A stretch of 58,823 nt of DNA. It comes from an uncultured Armatimonadota bacterium (GTDB taxonomy: Bacteria > Armatimonadota > Fimbriimonadia > Fimbriimonadales > Fimbriimonadaceae). Numbering within the stretch: position 1 is the first letter of the stretch; each line of letters begins with the position of its first letter. This document shows, piece after piece, positions 1 through 7,149 of this stretch. A model generated the notes under the pieces. That model did no database searches, had not been told where the DNA came from, and saw nothing but the letters and a program-made list of their open reading frames with translations. Position numbers and translations under genes: made by a program. The stretch lies in the NCBI GenBank assembly GCA_903899015.1, contig CAIUHP010000092.1, positions 1-58,823 on the forward strand, read 5' to 3'.

Positions 1-99
1 ATCCCGACCACTAACTACCCCAAAGTGGTGCACAATTCGAGCGGCACGCTGGTGCACTATTCAACCGACAAGCGGTGCATATTTCAACCGGCAGTGACA
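1..99. mobile_element. Terminal end of an IS21-family insertion sequence
   Basis: The first 99 bases look like the non-coding end of an IS21-type element. They hold three spaced copies of a GGTGCA-W-TTC-type repeat and finish with CCGGCAGTGACA, whose complement TGTCACTGCCGG begins like IS21-family termini (TG...CA ends). Multiple internal repeats bound by the IstA transposase are characteristic of this family. The istA and istB genes would lie to the left, outside the window. The boundary at 99 is inferred from the terminal CA; the matching left end and target duplication cannot be seen. Confidence 0.7.
27..91. repeat. Three transposase-binding-type direct repeats
   Basis: Three 18-base copies begin at 27, 51 and 74, that is at 23-24 base spacing (about two helical turns). 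They share GGTGCA, then A/T-rich bases, then TTCRASCG. The spacing fits an array of IstA binding sites on one face of the helix, as in IS21 ends. Confidence 0.7.
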
Positions 100-303
100 A
101 CTGTTTAGGCTCTAGCAACTATGCGGGGAGCCTCCCATTGCTTAGTATTTCGATTAGGTCGTCAAAGAGTTTTGTGACGGTAAATGACACTTGTTGCGTC
201 AACCCGCTTGGATATACATTGCCATCCGCCTAGATCTTTCGAAGTATTTCTGCTAAGCGTTCGGGGCTGGTTGGGTTTTGGCTGTCAAGAGATTGTTGTC
301 TGC

Positions 304-462
304 TCACGAATATCGTCTCCAGTTGTGGTTACCACCTTTCGAACAACCGGGCCCGTTGTCTGGATAACTCGAAAATGCCTGGATAACTCCGCACTTAACA
401 CAAGTGTATTGGTCTGCAGGTTTTGGCGTTGGCTCTGGTTTTGGCTCTGGTTTTGGCGGCAT
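304..462 (-). CDS. Small zinc-ribbon protein with a Pro/Lys/Glu-rich N-terminus (52 aa)
   Basis: This short leftward ORF has an ATG at 462 and a good ribosome binding site (AAGGAGATT, about six bases upstream). The N-terminus is a repeated PKPEPKPE tract. The second half has CVKCG near residues 21-25 and a second knuckle-like region PGCSKGGNHNW at about 39-48, followed by the stop. Two Cys plus a downstream Cys/His-rich GGNHNW tail is typical of tiny one-zinc ribbon proteins that follow a Pro/Lys linker. Function is unknown. It lies between an IS21 end and a tRNA-like remnant, so it may be cargo of an integrated element. The opposite strand over the same bases is also open, but has no comparable motif. 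Confidence 0.6.
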   Translation of the reverse strand: MPPKPEPKPEPTPKPADQYTCVKCGVIQAFSSYPDNGPGCSKGGNHNWRRYS

Positions 463-1007
463 ATCTAATCTCCTTGATGCTCAGCGTCAAATAAGACTTT
501 ACCTCTCAGCCGTTTAGAAGTCAACACAATCTGCATATTTGACCATTTATTAAGCGTATACCGCTAACATAATTCACACAAAACGGCTCCCTGTTTTTGC
601 CAGATCGCTTTGACGATGATATTCGGAGCAGTATAGTGAAATCGAATCTGCCTTCAAAAGAAATTGGCAGTTGCGGTCGTGGAAGGTTTCAAACCCGTTA
701 GGTCACCTGTTCAAATCAGGTCGCCGCTACCATTTTTTGAACTCATCAGCCTTGTACTCTGGGCCTGTTTTGCTTATGCCTTTATGATTCGGCGAACCTC
801 AAGTTCTTACTTCTAACTATGGAGTGATTGGGTTCTCAGGACGAGTAAAATTCCTTGATCCTATTTCCATAGCCTCACGGCCTCGGGAATCGTCCTGTCA
901 GCTACCAATGACCTAACCAAATCCGACCCGGTTAAACTACGGATAAATCTGTTAATGACAGTGCAGGGTATTAACATTTACGATAACTTAGGTATCGTTG
1001 TCCAGAT
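463..1007. other. 545-base gap with a tRNA-like remnant and no recognisable gene
   Basis: No ORF here has a ribosome binding site or recognisable protein. The only structured feature seen is the tRNA-like 3' half at 687-732, followed by a T-run. The last part (about 900-1007) probably carries the promoter for the kinase-like gene at 1008, but no clear -35/-10 pair stands out. Confidence 0.5.
687..732 (+). tRNA. tRNA-like 3' half (probable truncated tRNA or attachment-site relic)
   Basis: Bases 705-721 form a perfect T-arm (stem ACCTG/CAGGT, loop TTCAAAT). It is followed by a seven-base acceptor 3' strand CGCCGCT, discriminator A and an encoded CCA at 730-732. Upstream, TTTCAAA at 687-693 resembles an anticodon loop and CCCGT the 3' side of its stem. 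The matching 5' side is absent, and no D-arm or 5' acceptor strand (AGCGGCG) is found, so this is not a complete tRNA. Such 3' halves are left where elements integrate into tRNA genes. The identity of the tRNA is uncertain: the loop would read UCA, but the six-base variable region is atypical. Confidence 0.4.
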
Positions 1008-1805
1008 ATGGAATTCGATCCGATTGTGGACAGGGATCCCTGGGCTGACGAGGTGGATGGCCATATCAGCTGGGATGTTTCACCGGATCCATCCATCAAA
1101 CGCGCGACGCGAGAGGTTTACTCCGCCACCTGCCCAGATACAGGCGTAGAAGCGGTCCTCAAGCTGGACCATGCCGAAGCGAGAATCGTGGATGCAGGTC
1201 TCCGGGAAAAAATATGCTGCGATCTCGCTCAGGAACTTGGCGTACCAACACCTGGAGCTCTACTTTATAAGGGCGACGCCAAGCAAGGTGTCGCGGTAAG
1301 AAGACTTCACGGTGGCGTCTCGTTCATAATGTGGAAGCAGACATTCAAAAATATGTTTCCACGAGGCCAATTTGTCTCTATTGCCCGGGCCAATTACCCC
1401 CTTTCCATGATTGGATTTGATTGGTACGTGGGCAACTCTGATCGGAACAATCTTGGGAATATTCTGGTCATAGGTGATATAGGCAACCCCACGTTCGTTC
1501 CTATCGACTTTGGAAATACCTTGGGAACGACGGAAATGCCTTGGAGCGTTCCACAATACAGGTGGGACTACTGCCACGGATACGGCCTGCCCTACCCTGC
1601 CTGGCTGATTCTTGATGAATCATCTCGCAATTCGATTTATGGATTTTGTGATAAGCTATCACAACTTCCCGATGACCTAATACGTCGCATCATTAATCGA
1701 GCGACTACGTATTACACCGTTAATTTAGCGACGAGACCTGCTGATATAGAGAAGAGGCTCATTGAACGGAAGGAAAAAGCACGAGAATGGATATCGAAAA
1801 ACTAG
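1008..1805 (+). CDS. HipA-like (HipA_2-type) kinase-fold protein, 265 aa
   Basis: The protein resembles the compact HipA_2 kinase-fold family. A lysine in AVLKLD near residue 52 could be the ATP-binding lysine. GNSDRNNLGNIL near residues 142-153 matches the catalytic loop (D then N), and PIDFGN near 165-170 matches the metal-binding DFG-type motif. It lacks the N-terminal HipA_N domain of true HipA toxins. The downstream gene starts at 1787 inside its last codons, so the two are translationally coupled. An ATG at 1008 is used, with only a weak upstream GGT-type site. A role in phosphorylating a target, or in defence or toxin-antitoxin biology, is inference from family and context; the substrate is unknown. 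Confidence 0.65.
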   Translation: MEFDPIVDRDPWADEVDGHISWDVSPDPSIKRATREVYSATCPDTGVEAVLKLDHAEARIVDAGLREKICCDLAQELGVPTPGALLYKGDAKQGVAVRRLHGGVSFIMWKQTFKNMFPRGQFVSIARANYPLSMIGFDWYVGNSDRNNLGNILVIGDIGNPTFVPIDFGNTLGTTEMPWSVPQYRWDYCHGYGLPYPAWLILDESSRNSIYGFCDKLSQLPDDLIRRIINRATTYYTVNLATRPADIEKRLIERKEKAREWISKN

Positions 1806-2290
1806 AAGCGCATAAGATGGAAAGGTCGTTGATCGGCGCATACGTGACTGATCTTCGCAGATATGTGCCCTTTGCTTACTGCCTTTTTGCGGAAACCTCA
1901 CAGATGGGTGATATCGTTGTCGTTGGTCACTGCCACAAGCCAAGTAATCTCCTGCGGCTGGCCGGCGTCTTGGGAGCGTCCGCGGATCACTTGGGGAAGA
2001 ACTTGGTGGAGATTGCCACCGAGGCTGGGGTCGTTTCTTTTGATGATGTTAAGCGAGTTTTTATAGACGCCCTGCTACCAGGAGTTTCTGGCTTCTCGCT
2101 GGAAGGGTTCGAGGTCGTTCAAGATGGACCAAAGAGCCCAGATGGCTTGTTCGAAGTTAAATCGGTTTTGACACCCTTAAATCAATTCATCAAGAATCAA
2201 ATCAGGGAAGCCGAACAACAGCTGATGATTATTGATTCGATTAAGTCAATTAGAATAGACACGCAAACCTTGGCCTTACAAGAGGCTTAG
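1787..2290 (+). CDS. Unknown protein coupled to the HipA-like kinase (167 aa)
   Basis: I do not recognise this protein. It overlaps the end of the kinase-like gene by 19 bases, and an internal ATG at 1817 could also serve as start. The N-terminal half has a mixed alpha/beta pattern (DIVVVGHC, LLRLAGVLG), and the C-terminus (NQFIKNQIREAEQQL) is probably helical. No signal peptide or membrane segment is seen. HipA_2-type genes are often followed by a small partner gene, so this may be the cognate partner (antitoxin, substrate or adaptor), but no motif proves it. Confidence 0.55.
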   Translation: MDIEKLEAHKMERSLIGAYVTDLRRYVPFAYCLFAETSQMGDIVVVGHCHKPSNLLRLAGVLGASADHLGKNLVEIATEAGVVSFDDVKRVFIDALLPGVSGFSLEGFEVVQDGPKSPDGLFEVKSVLTPLNQFIKNQIREAEQQLMIIDSIKSIRIDTQTLALQEA

Positions 2291-2293
2291 GTA

Positions 2294-2613
2294 ATGCTCC
2301 TTAGAAGGTACAAGCCGTCGTTTAGAAGAGTCACGAAGAATAGCTCTCCCAGACGACAGCTTGGACGTTGATAATTACGGCCTAATTTGGACATCTATTG
2401 AGCTCGGTGATGAAGAAATCATTGTACTGAAACGTTTCCAATGCAACCTTGGAATAGATCCTGCTGACTTCAGGAGATCGTTTTATATTCACTTTCAGAC
2501 TGGACGTTGGTGACGGAATCGGTTGGGACACATTCAATGGAGTTGAGGCACTCCTTATTATTGAAAAACAGGTAGTCATAGATGTACTATTTAGGAAACC
2601 CTCGGGCCCCTGA
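2294..2613 (+). pseudogene. Degraded small ORF split over reading frames
   Basis: Two neighbouring frames both look like real protein. Frame A is open from 2295 to the TGA at 2511-2513 and contains LPDDSLDVDNYGLIW and NLGIDPADFRRSFYIHF. Frame B, shifted by one base, is open from 2458 to the TGA at 2611-2613 and contains RLDVGDGIGWDTFNGVEALL. Joining them in the overlap (about 2458-2510) gives one continuous acidic protein of about 100 aa. An ATG at 2294 lies in a third frame. I read this as a frameshifted remnant, or possibly a sequencing indel. It sits between the kinase-like pair and a truncated restriction gene, as expected for a decaying island. The protein family is not recognised. Confidence 0.45.
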
Positions 2614-2634
2614 TTGCTAGAAACCTAAAAGTCA

Positions 2635-3225
2635 ATGAACGCAGTTGAGATTGCAGACGCCGTAGCCCAACTTGCAGAGAAACCGTTTGACCCGGTTGAG
2701 TTTCCGTTCGAGTTTCTCGCCGCGTTCGACAACAAAGAGACGACGATCACTCGGTTGCGAAAGGGTGACTCAAACGCTTCCGACATTGAAGGCGGAGTCC
2801 TCCAAAAGAACAATATCCACCTGGCCGTCTGCGGTGTGGGCGCCGTGGGAGAGACCCTCCGTAGGCTCAAAGCAAGTCCCAAGACATCGTCGGCCAAGGC
2901 GAAGTTTGTTCTGACGACGGATGGAGAGACTCTTGAAGCCGAGGACCTGAAGACAGGCGAACCGCTCACGTGTGATTTTGTCGGCCTTGCGGATCATTTC
3001 GGCTTCTTTCTGCAGCTGGCAGGCATCTCGACTGTCACGGAGATCAAAGAGAACCCGATTGATGTTCGTGCCACCGGAAGACTCAACAAGCTATATGTAC
3101 TTCAAACTGACAGTTTCACTCGTGAGATTCACCATCAAAGGGCAAGGCTCGGAATACATTTGCTTCAGCACGTTCGACCAGAACCTAGACCGTCAGCGAG
3201 ATGGAGTCCACGTCTACGCCACTAA
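2635..3225 (+). pseudogene. Truncated MmeI-like restriction-methyltransferase, N-terminal domain only
   Basis: Residues 1 to about 155 match the N-terminal part of MmeI-like (type IIL) restriction-modification proteins: MNAVEIADAVAQLAEKPFDP, FPFEFLAAFDNKETTITRLR, GGVLQKNNIHLAVC, DHFGFFLQLAGI and DVRATGRLNKLY. Intact relatives run to about 900 aa or more and carry a SAM-dependent methyltransferase core with NPPY and a target-recognition domain. Here similarity stops at about base 3100 and the frame ends at 3225 after an Arg/His/Pro-rich tail with no family resemblance. It therefore cannot cut or methylate DNA. It is best read as the stub of a lost R-M system. Confidence 0.6.
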
Positions 3226-3373
3226 TGAGGATAATCCTCTTTCTCGTAAATATGGGGGACACGTTTTCCTCATTCTTAGTCAGTGGTTTTCGGAGAATCT
3301 TAATTCGCACGCTTGCCTAGTGAGTGTTCCCCATTTTGAAGTGGGATCTTCTGTGATCCAATTGATTTTATGA
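3095..3373 (+). CDS. Unknown ORF fused to the broken restriction gene (92 aa)
   Basis: From the exact point where MmeI-like similarity ends, a different frame becomes protein-like: MYFKLTVSLVRFTIKGQG, then GVHVYATNEDNPLS and SQWFSENLNSHACLVSVPHF, ending at 3373. There is no ribosome binding site before the ATG at 3095, so it is more likely the C-terminal fragment of another gene brought here by a deletion than a functional gene. No family recognised. Confidence 0.35.
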   Translation: MYFKLTVSLVRFTIKGQGSEYICFSTFDQNLDRQRDGVHVYATNEDNPLSRKYGGHVFLILSQWFSENLNSHACLVSVPHFEVGSSVIQLIL

Positions 3374-3375
3374 AC

Positions 3376-3564
3376 CTACACAAAGTCGGTATCTCTTTCT
3401 GCACGGCATGGAGAATTTCCCCTTGCTGCACAAGCGATCCGAGTCGAGACGCTCTGCGATGTCAGTGTAAAAGTTTCTACGACAGAGACTCCAATGGCTG
3501 AATTCGCCGTTTGTAAAACGGTGTCACGTTCCATCTTGCCCCGGACGTTTTGTCCTGCTACCAC
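3376..3564 (-). CDS. Possible small ORF overlapping the end of the DUF1906 gene (62 aa)
   Basis: A GTG at 3564 overlaps the stop of the upstream leftward gene by seven bases, an arrangement seen in coupled genes. The product is unrecognised, with no membrane segment, and three Cys/Arg-rich stretches towards its end. No independent ribosome binding site is seen. It may be only a chance ORF. Confidence 0.22.
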   Translation of the reverse strand: MVAGQNVRGKMERDTVLQTANSAIGVSVVETFTLTSQSVSTRIACAARGNSPCRAERDTDFV

Positions 3565-4175
3565 AAAACGGACTGATCAATCACTTCATCAAGATCCACA
3601 TCCATCCCGAGGACCTTTGCTTCAAGGGCTTGAACGATGCACGCTTTGGGTTTGAAATTGGCATATCCGGCCCAGCCGGTTGCTCCTGCGAGCCAACCTG
3701 AATGGGCGAGACCGGCTTCGACCAACTTCTCACACACCAAGCCGGAACCATACACGGAGGCTAGATAACCCCATGACTTGACGGCGGTTTGATAGGCGGT
3801 GAAATACTCCGTGATTCCGTCTCCATCATTGTCCCAATCGGCATCAAAGTCAACTGCGGCAAATAGCTGCGTTCTCGATGGGACACCCAGTTCACCCGCA
3901 TACTTCGCAGCGGACAATCCATCGTGCTCACCTTGGTCGGCTGTGAAATAATCTCCCGAAGTTGGGTATCCCGATTCCCATACGAACCAGATTTTCAAGC
4001 CCACTGAGTGCAGACCTTGCACGGACTGTAACGAAGTTCGATCGGAACGCAAATAGAGTCCAACCGCACCGTACCCAGCATTGAGTATGTCATGTGCTTT
4101 TCCGGTGGTCGAGTCTGCAGTATCAAGAGCTTTCATAAGTTCTATTGTATGTTCATTTTGAGGGCATGTAGGCAT
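3558..4175 (-). CDS. DUF1906 / Rv2525c-like glycoside-hydrolase-fold protein (205 aa)
   Basis: The protein shows the DUF1906 pattern: LDTADSTTGKAHDILNAGYGAVGLYL at the start (target strand 1 of a TIM barrel), KIWFVWESGYPTSGDYFTADQGEHDG, AAVDFDADWD with a candidate catalytic Asp, then YGSGLVCEKLVEAG and DVDLDEVIDQ at the end. Family members are lysozyme-like proteins acting on cell wall glycans or found in phage and peptidoglycan contexts. I chose the ATG at 4175, preceded by AAGGGCAG; a TTG at 4220 would add 15 residues. No signal peptide is apparent, which is odd for a wall enzyme and may mean it belongs to the island or a phage. Confidence 0.6.
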   Translation of the reverse strand: MPTCPQNEHTIELMKALDTADSTTGKAHDILNAGYGAVGLYLRSDRTSLQSVQGLHSVGLKIWFVWESGYPTSGDYFTADQGEHDGLSAAKYAGELGVPSRTQLFAAVDFDADWDNDGDGITEYFTAYQTAVKSWGYLASVYGSGLVCEKLVEAGLAHSGWLAGATGWAGYANFKPKACIVQALEAKVLGMDVDLDEVIDQSVLW

Positions 4176-4357
4176 TTTGCTGTCTGCCCTTAAAATTTCC
4201 TTAATTCGCACGATTAACAAGAGAAGGTGAACACCGGATTGCCTATCGAAACTTTAACCGAGCATCGACTGACATCTAACCTAAGAGGACTCTCACTTTG
4301 ATGAACTTCTGTCGGACTTAGGAGCATAATAGAGCCGAATCGGAACCATTTTTTCCT

Positions 4358-4795
4358 ATGCGACTCACTTCTAAATTCCTACTTCCTTTCATCGCTCTCG
4401 TATTCGTTGGTGTTGGATGCAAGCATCCAGAGGAGCAAATTATCGGCAAGTGGGATAGCCCTCAGGGACCGATTGAGTTTAAAAGCGACAACACATTTGT
4501 TGCCGGTAAGGAACCCAAGCTTGCTTCCGGAAAGTGGGAGCTTGCGGGAATCAATCTTGTCCTGACCTACCAGAAAGTTGATGGAATGTCGGTGGATGAC
4601 TTTGTGAAGCAAGCTACGGCAGAGGCGGCGAAGAAGAATCCTCGCGCGGCCAATCCGAAAGCCCTTGAGCGCTTGAAGAAGTCCACGGAAACCAAAGCCT
4701 ACACCTTAGATCCCGAAGAGCACGAGCTTGATCCGAACGTTCCGGTCGCTAACGGAGCGGGCATCTACAAGAAGCAAGCAGAAGCTAAATCATAA
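4358..4795 (+). CDS. Lipoprotein, lipocalin-like (145 aa)
   Basis: A lipoprotein signal peptide ends in the lipobox VGVGC with Cys21. The mature part begins IIGKWDSPQGPIEFKSDNTF, resembling small lipocalin-like and DUF5004-like domains in which GKW, a short turn, and SDNTF mark the first strands. The rest is Lys/Ala-rich and helical. Likely membrane-anchored; ligand unknown. A CATAAT hexamer about 25 bases upstream may be its -10 box. Confidence 0.65.
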   Translation: MRLTSKFLLPFIALVFVGVGCKHPEEQIIGKWDSPQGPIEFKSDNTFVAGKEPKLASGKWELAGINLVLTYQKVDGMSVDDFVKQATAEAAKKNPRAANPKALERLKKSTETKAYTLDPEEHELDPNVPVANGAGIYKKQAEAKS

Positions 4796-4817
4796 GCTGA
4801 GCCTGTGATTTAGCTTC
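4781..4817. terminator. Hairpin at the end of the lipoprotein gene
   Basis: A perfect 12-base inverted repeat (GAAGCTAAATCA at 4781-4792, TGATTTAGCTTC at 4806-4817) spans the stop codon. There is no strong T-run, so it could act as a bidirectional end for the convergent genes rather than a classical intrinsic terminator. Confidence 0.5.
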
Positions 4818-4828
4818 AAAGGCCGCAT

Positions 4829-5377
4829 TCATTCGGTGACAAACGACGTCAGACCGTCGATGCTTCGGCTGTTCTTTTCCTTTCGGTATTCGACGAGGCC
4901 GTCTGGGCCCTTGGAAGTTGCCCATTTATTGAGAGCTTCTCGATCGGATCGGAAATCCATCAAAGGAATCGAGTAGCCACAAGAAGTGGATACACGGGAA
5001 ACGTCAACAAGGACAATCGAACGGGTCCCGGGATTCTCGGGAAAGAGGATGATCAGTTCTTCGAACTTGGGATCGCCTGGAACCAATACCTTCCCCTCGC
5101 CATGGAGTCGAACGATGTTGGGTTTTCCGTCAAAAGCGCAAAACATCACAACAATTCGGCCATTCTGCTTCAAGTGCGCCGCGGTTTCAGCGCCACTGCC
5201 GGTGTAGTCCAGATAAGCCACCGTATGAGGTCCTAGAACACGAAAAGAGTCGCCGCCTTTTGGCGAACAGTTGATATGCCCTTCACTTTCATTTGGTGCA
5301 GTCGCGACGAAGAACACGTGCTGCTTCATTAGCCATGTACCCAACTCGCCATCGATCTGATCGACTTGCTTGCTCAT
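4829..5377 (-). CDS. Pyridoxamine-5'-phosphate-oxidase-fold flavin protein (182 aa)
   Basis: The protein fits the pyridoxamine phosphate oxidase-related FMN-binding split-barrel family. It has the strand pattern HVFFVATAPNESEGHINCSPKGGDSF, VAYLDYTGSGAETAAHLKQNGR and IVRLHGEGKVL, with conserved HINxSPKG and GSGAET segments. It is shorter than true PdxH and lacks that family's C-terminal motif, so the substrate is unknown; F420 or FMN binding is possible. Single gene, convergent with the preceding lipoprotein. Confidence 0.7.
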   Translation of the reverse strand: MSKQVDQIDGELGTWLMKQHVFFVATAPNESEGHINCSPKGGDSFRVLGPHTVAYLDYTGSGAETAAHLKQNGRIVVMFCAFDGKPNIVRLHGEGKVLVPGDPKFEELIILFPENPGTRSIVLVDVSRVSTSCGYSIPLMDFRSDREALNKWATSKGPDGLVEYRKEKNSRSIDGLTSFVTE

Positions 5378-5412
5378 TTCGAGCTAAGAGTACACGATGG
5401 ACGGCTTGGAAG

Positions 5413-5490
5413 ACTCAGCCGTTCGATAGGACTGATTGACCTCATAGGAATCGTTATGCGACCTATGAGGTCAATCAAACAAGGCTGAGT
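5413..5490. repeat. Nested inverted repeat between two leftward genes
   Basis: Inner arms of 16 bases (TGATTGACCTCATAGG at 5433-5448 and CCTATGAGGTCAATCA at 5462-5477) are perfectly complementary with a 13-base loop. Outer arms ACTCAGCC (5413-5420) and GGCTGAGT (5483-5490) pair as well. It lies downstream of the gene ending at 5509 and upstream of the gene starting at 5377. It may be a terminator without a T-run, an operator or a small palindromic element. Confidence 0.6.
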
Positions 5491-5508
5491 TCCATTGAGG
5501 AGCCTCCC

Positions 5509-6300
5509 CTAACCTCCGACAGGAGTCCAGTAGTAGGTTGGCGTGCCGTCAGCATTCCGGATGTTATAGATATTTGATCCGTTGTAGATGGAGTAGCTCG
5601 AAGCCACGTTCGAATTAGGCCCAATAGTTATTGGGTTATTGCGAACAATTACGGAGACTCCTTGGCCAATCTGATAGTTGAGATTTTGACGGCCGTAGTA
5701 CCAATCTGGTCCAAGATCGATGAGCATCTGACCGTTGTTTGTGTCCAAGATCGCTGACTGATACTGAACGTTGTCGAGCGTGTATGGCCGGAAAGAATTA
5801 AATGTCCCGGTGATCACGTTGGCTCCGGTTGGAGGGGTATTGTTCTGCGCCATTTCGGTGCCAACCCAATAAGCTCTGCCGCTTAATCGGCGCAGTGCCA
5901 AGACTGGCCCACCTTGCTTACCAAGTCGAATCATCGAGCCGATAATCAAACCGTGGCCATCCACGATTACCTTCGAACCGGTTACCTGAACCATGTCGCA
6001 AACCTTGATCTTGGCAGACTGGTGATCCACGAACCATGCCGGTCCGATATCGACAGTTGCAGTTCCATTTCCGTCAAAGTTTCGCACAAGAAGCGTTACT
6101 TCCGATTCCTGCCCCGCGGCAGAACGGGTTCTTTCGATGCCAGTTACTCTTCCCGTAAACGTAATTTTGTGCCGGACGTCGAAGTCCCGTCCCCAACGAT
6201 CCATGGTCGCGTCGTGTGAACTTAGTCGGACTACTTGCCCAGCCGAGGCCATGAGACACGTTGCCGCCATAAGTGAAATTGTCCAAATTGGTTTGCGCAT
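5509..6300 (-). CDS. Secreted protein of unknown function (263 aa)
   Basis: A signal peptide (RKPIWTISLMAATCLMASAG) follows the ATG at 6300, which has GGGAG about eight bases before it; a longer frame to 6348 lacks such a site. The mature protein contains two similar OB-like halves: FTGRVTGIERT...VDIGPAWFVDHQSAKIKV..VTGSKVIVDG and ITGTFNSF...MLIDLGPDWYYGRQNLNYQIGQGVSVIV. The repeated D-x-GP-x-W-[FY] motif suggests an internal duplication. Exported, probably periplasmic; no enzymatic motif seen. Confidence 0.6.
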   Translation of the reverse strand: MRKPIWTISLMAATCLMASAGQVVRLSSHDATMDRWGRDFDVRHKITFTGRVTGIERTRSAAGQESEVTLLVRNFDGNGTATVDIGPAWFVDHQSAKIKVCDMVQVTGSKVIVDGHGLIIGSMIRLGKQGGPVLALRRLSGRAYWVGTEMAQNNTPPTGANVITGTFNSFRPYTLDNVQYQSAILDTNNGQMLIDLGPDWYYGRQNLNYQIGQGVSVIVRNNPITIGPNSNVASSYSIYNGSNIYNIRNADGTPTYYWTPVGG

Positions 6301-6410
6301 GAGAATTCTCCCGGATGTCGCTATCAATCTGTTGGACTGCCGATTCAAGGATTTGGGTCCATTCTTCTAAGCCCCTTGCTCGTAATTAGAGTTAGTACAC
6401 CCCTAGCCCA

Positions 6411-7148
6411 TCACATATAGTGAATCCGATCACGATTCTCGAATAGGAGTCGCGCGTTCCAGACATCGCCGTTATCTAGGTTGGCACTCACGAAAACGGG
6501 AGGATCAACACCTCGATGCACCAAGTCGGTAACAACTTCGGCAATGATGGAATTGACGATTGCGCAACCCGTTACGCTCGAAAGGGGGCCAATCTTCTGT
6601 GCGAATCCCGGAATTTCAACCGCCGCATCTCCTAGAGGAACACAGTTGTCGATAACGACATGGCATAAGTCGGCAAGTTTCTTACCGGACGGGTGTCGAC
6701 TTGCAACCCCCTGAGTGTATGCCAGGGACGTCAATCCGATCGTTTTGATCCCTCGAGCTTCAGCTTCAAGAGCCATATCAATCGTGACCGCGTTTCGTCC
6801 GGAGGTAGAAGTGAGGATCAAGACGTCCCCTTCCTGAGCGGCCGATCCAGCAAGGAGTTGATTTCCGAGTCCCAAAACGCGTTCCATCCCAGATGTAGCA
6901 GTCAAGGGTCGCACTGAGAAATTCATTCCATGCGGATAAATTGGATTCACTAACATCAATCCACCGGTTCGATAAACCAGTTCTTCCGTAGTCATGAAGG
7001 AATGACTTGCCCCAAAGCTGAAAATGCTTCTGCCAGAGATGATCGCTTCAACCAAAAGGTCGGAGGCAGCTTGGATATTTGAATGCTGAAGCTCAGCGAC
7101 CCGTCTTAGCGCTGCAATAGCTTCCTCCAGATACAAAGAGCTCGACAT
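6411..7148 (-). CDS. SIS-domain (UPF0309-like) sugar-phosphate protein A (245 aa)
   Basis: A single sugar-isomerase (SIS) domain is visible: GRSIFSFGASHSFMTTEELVYRTGG, then DVLILTSTSGRNAVTIDMALEAEARGIKTIGLTS (the SxSG phosphosugar loop), and HPSGKKLADLCHVVIDN. Length fits UPF0309-type proteins that handle phosphorylated amino sugars. It is the last gene of the leftward cluster and lies one base after a paralogue (7150-7881). With the sugar kinase just upstream it may process the kinase's product; the reaction is unproven. Confidence 0.75.
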   Translation of the reverse strand: MSSSLYLEEAIAALRRVAELQHSNIQAASDLLVEAIISGRSIFSFGASHSFMTTEELVYRTGGLMLVNPIYPHGMNFSVRPLTATSGMERVLGLGNQLLAGSAAQEGDVLILTSTSGRNAVTIDMALEAEARGIKTIGLTSLAYTQGVASRHPSGKKLADLCHVVIDNCVPLGDAAVEIPGFAQKIGPLSSVTGCAIVNSIIAEVVTDLVHRGVDPPVFVSANLDNGDVWNARLLFENRDRIHYM

Positions 7149-7149
7149 T

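Noticed and set aside
119-229. Minus-strand open stretch reading DGNVYPSGLTQQVSFTVTKL then FDDLIEILSNGRLPA
   Set aside because: It looks protein-like, but there is no clear start or ribosome binding site and a stop lies at 230-232. It may be a fragment; not enough for a gene call.
184-468. 94-aa plus-strand ORF
   Set aside because: Trp/Phe-rich shadow of the minus-strand zinc-ribbon gene; no ribosome binding site.
687-732. Selenocysteine tRNA (UCA anticodon)
   Set aside because: The loop TTTCAAA would give UCA, but there is no long variable arm, no 5' half and no selenocysteine genes nearby.
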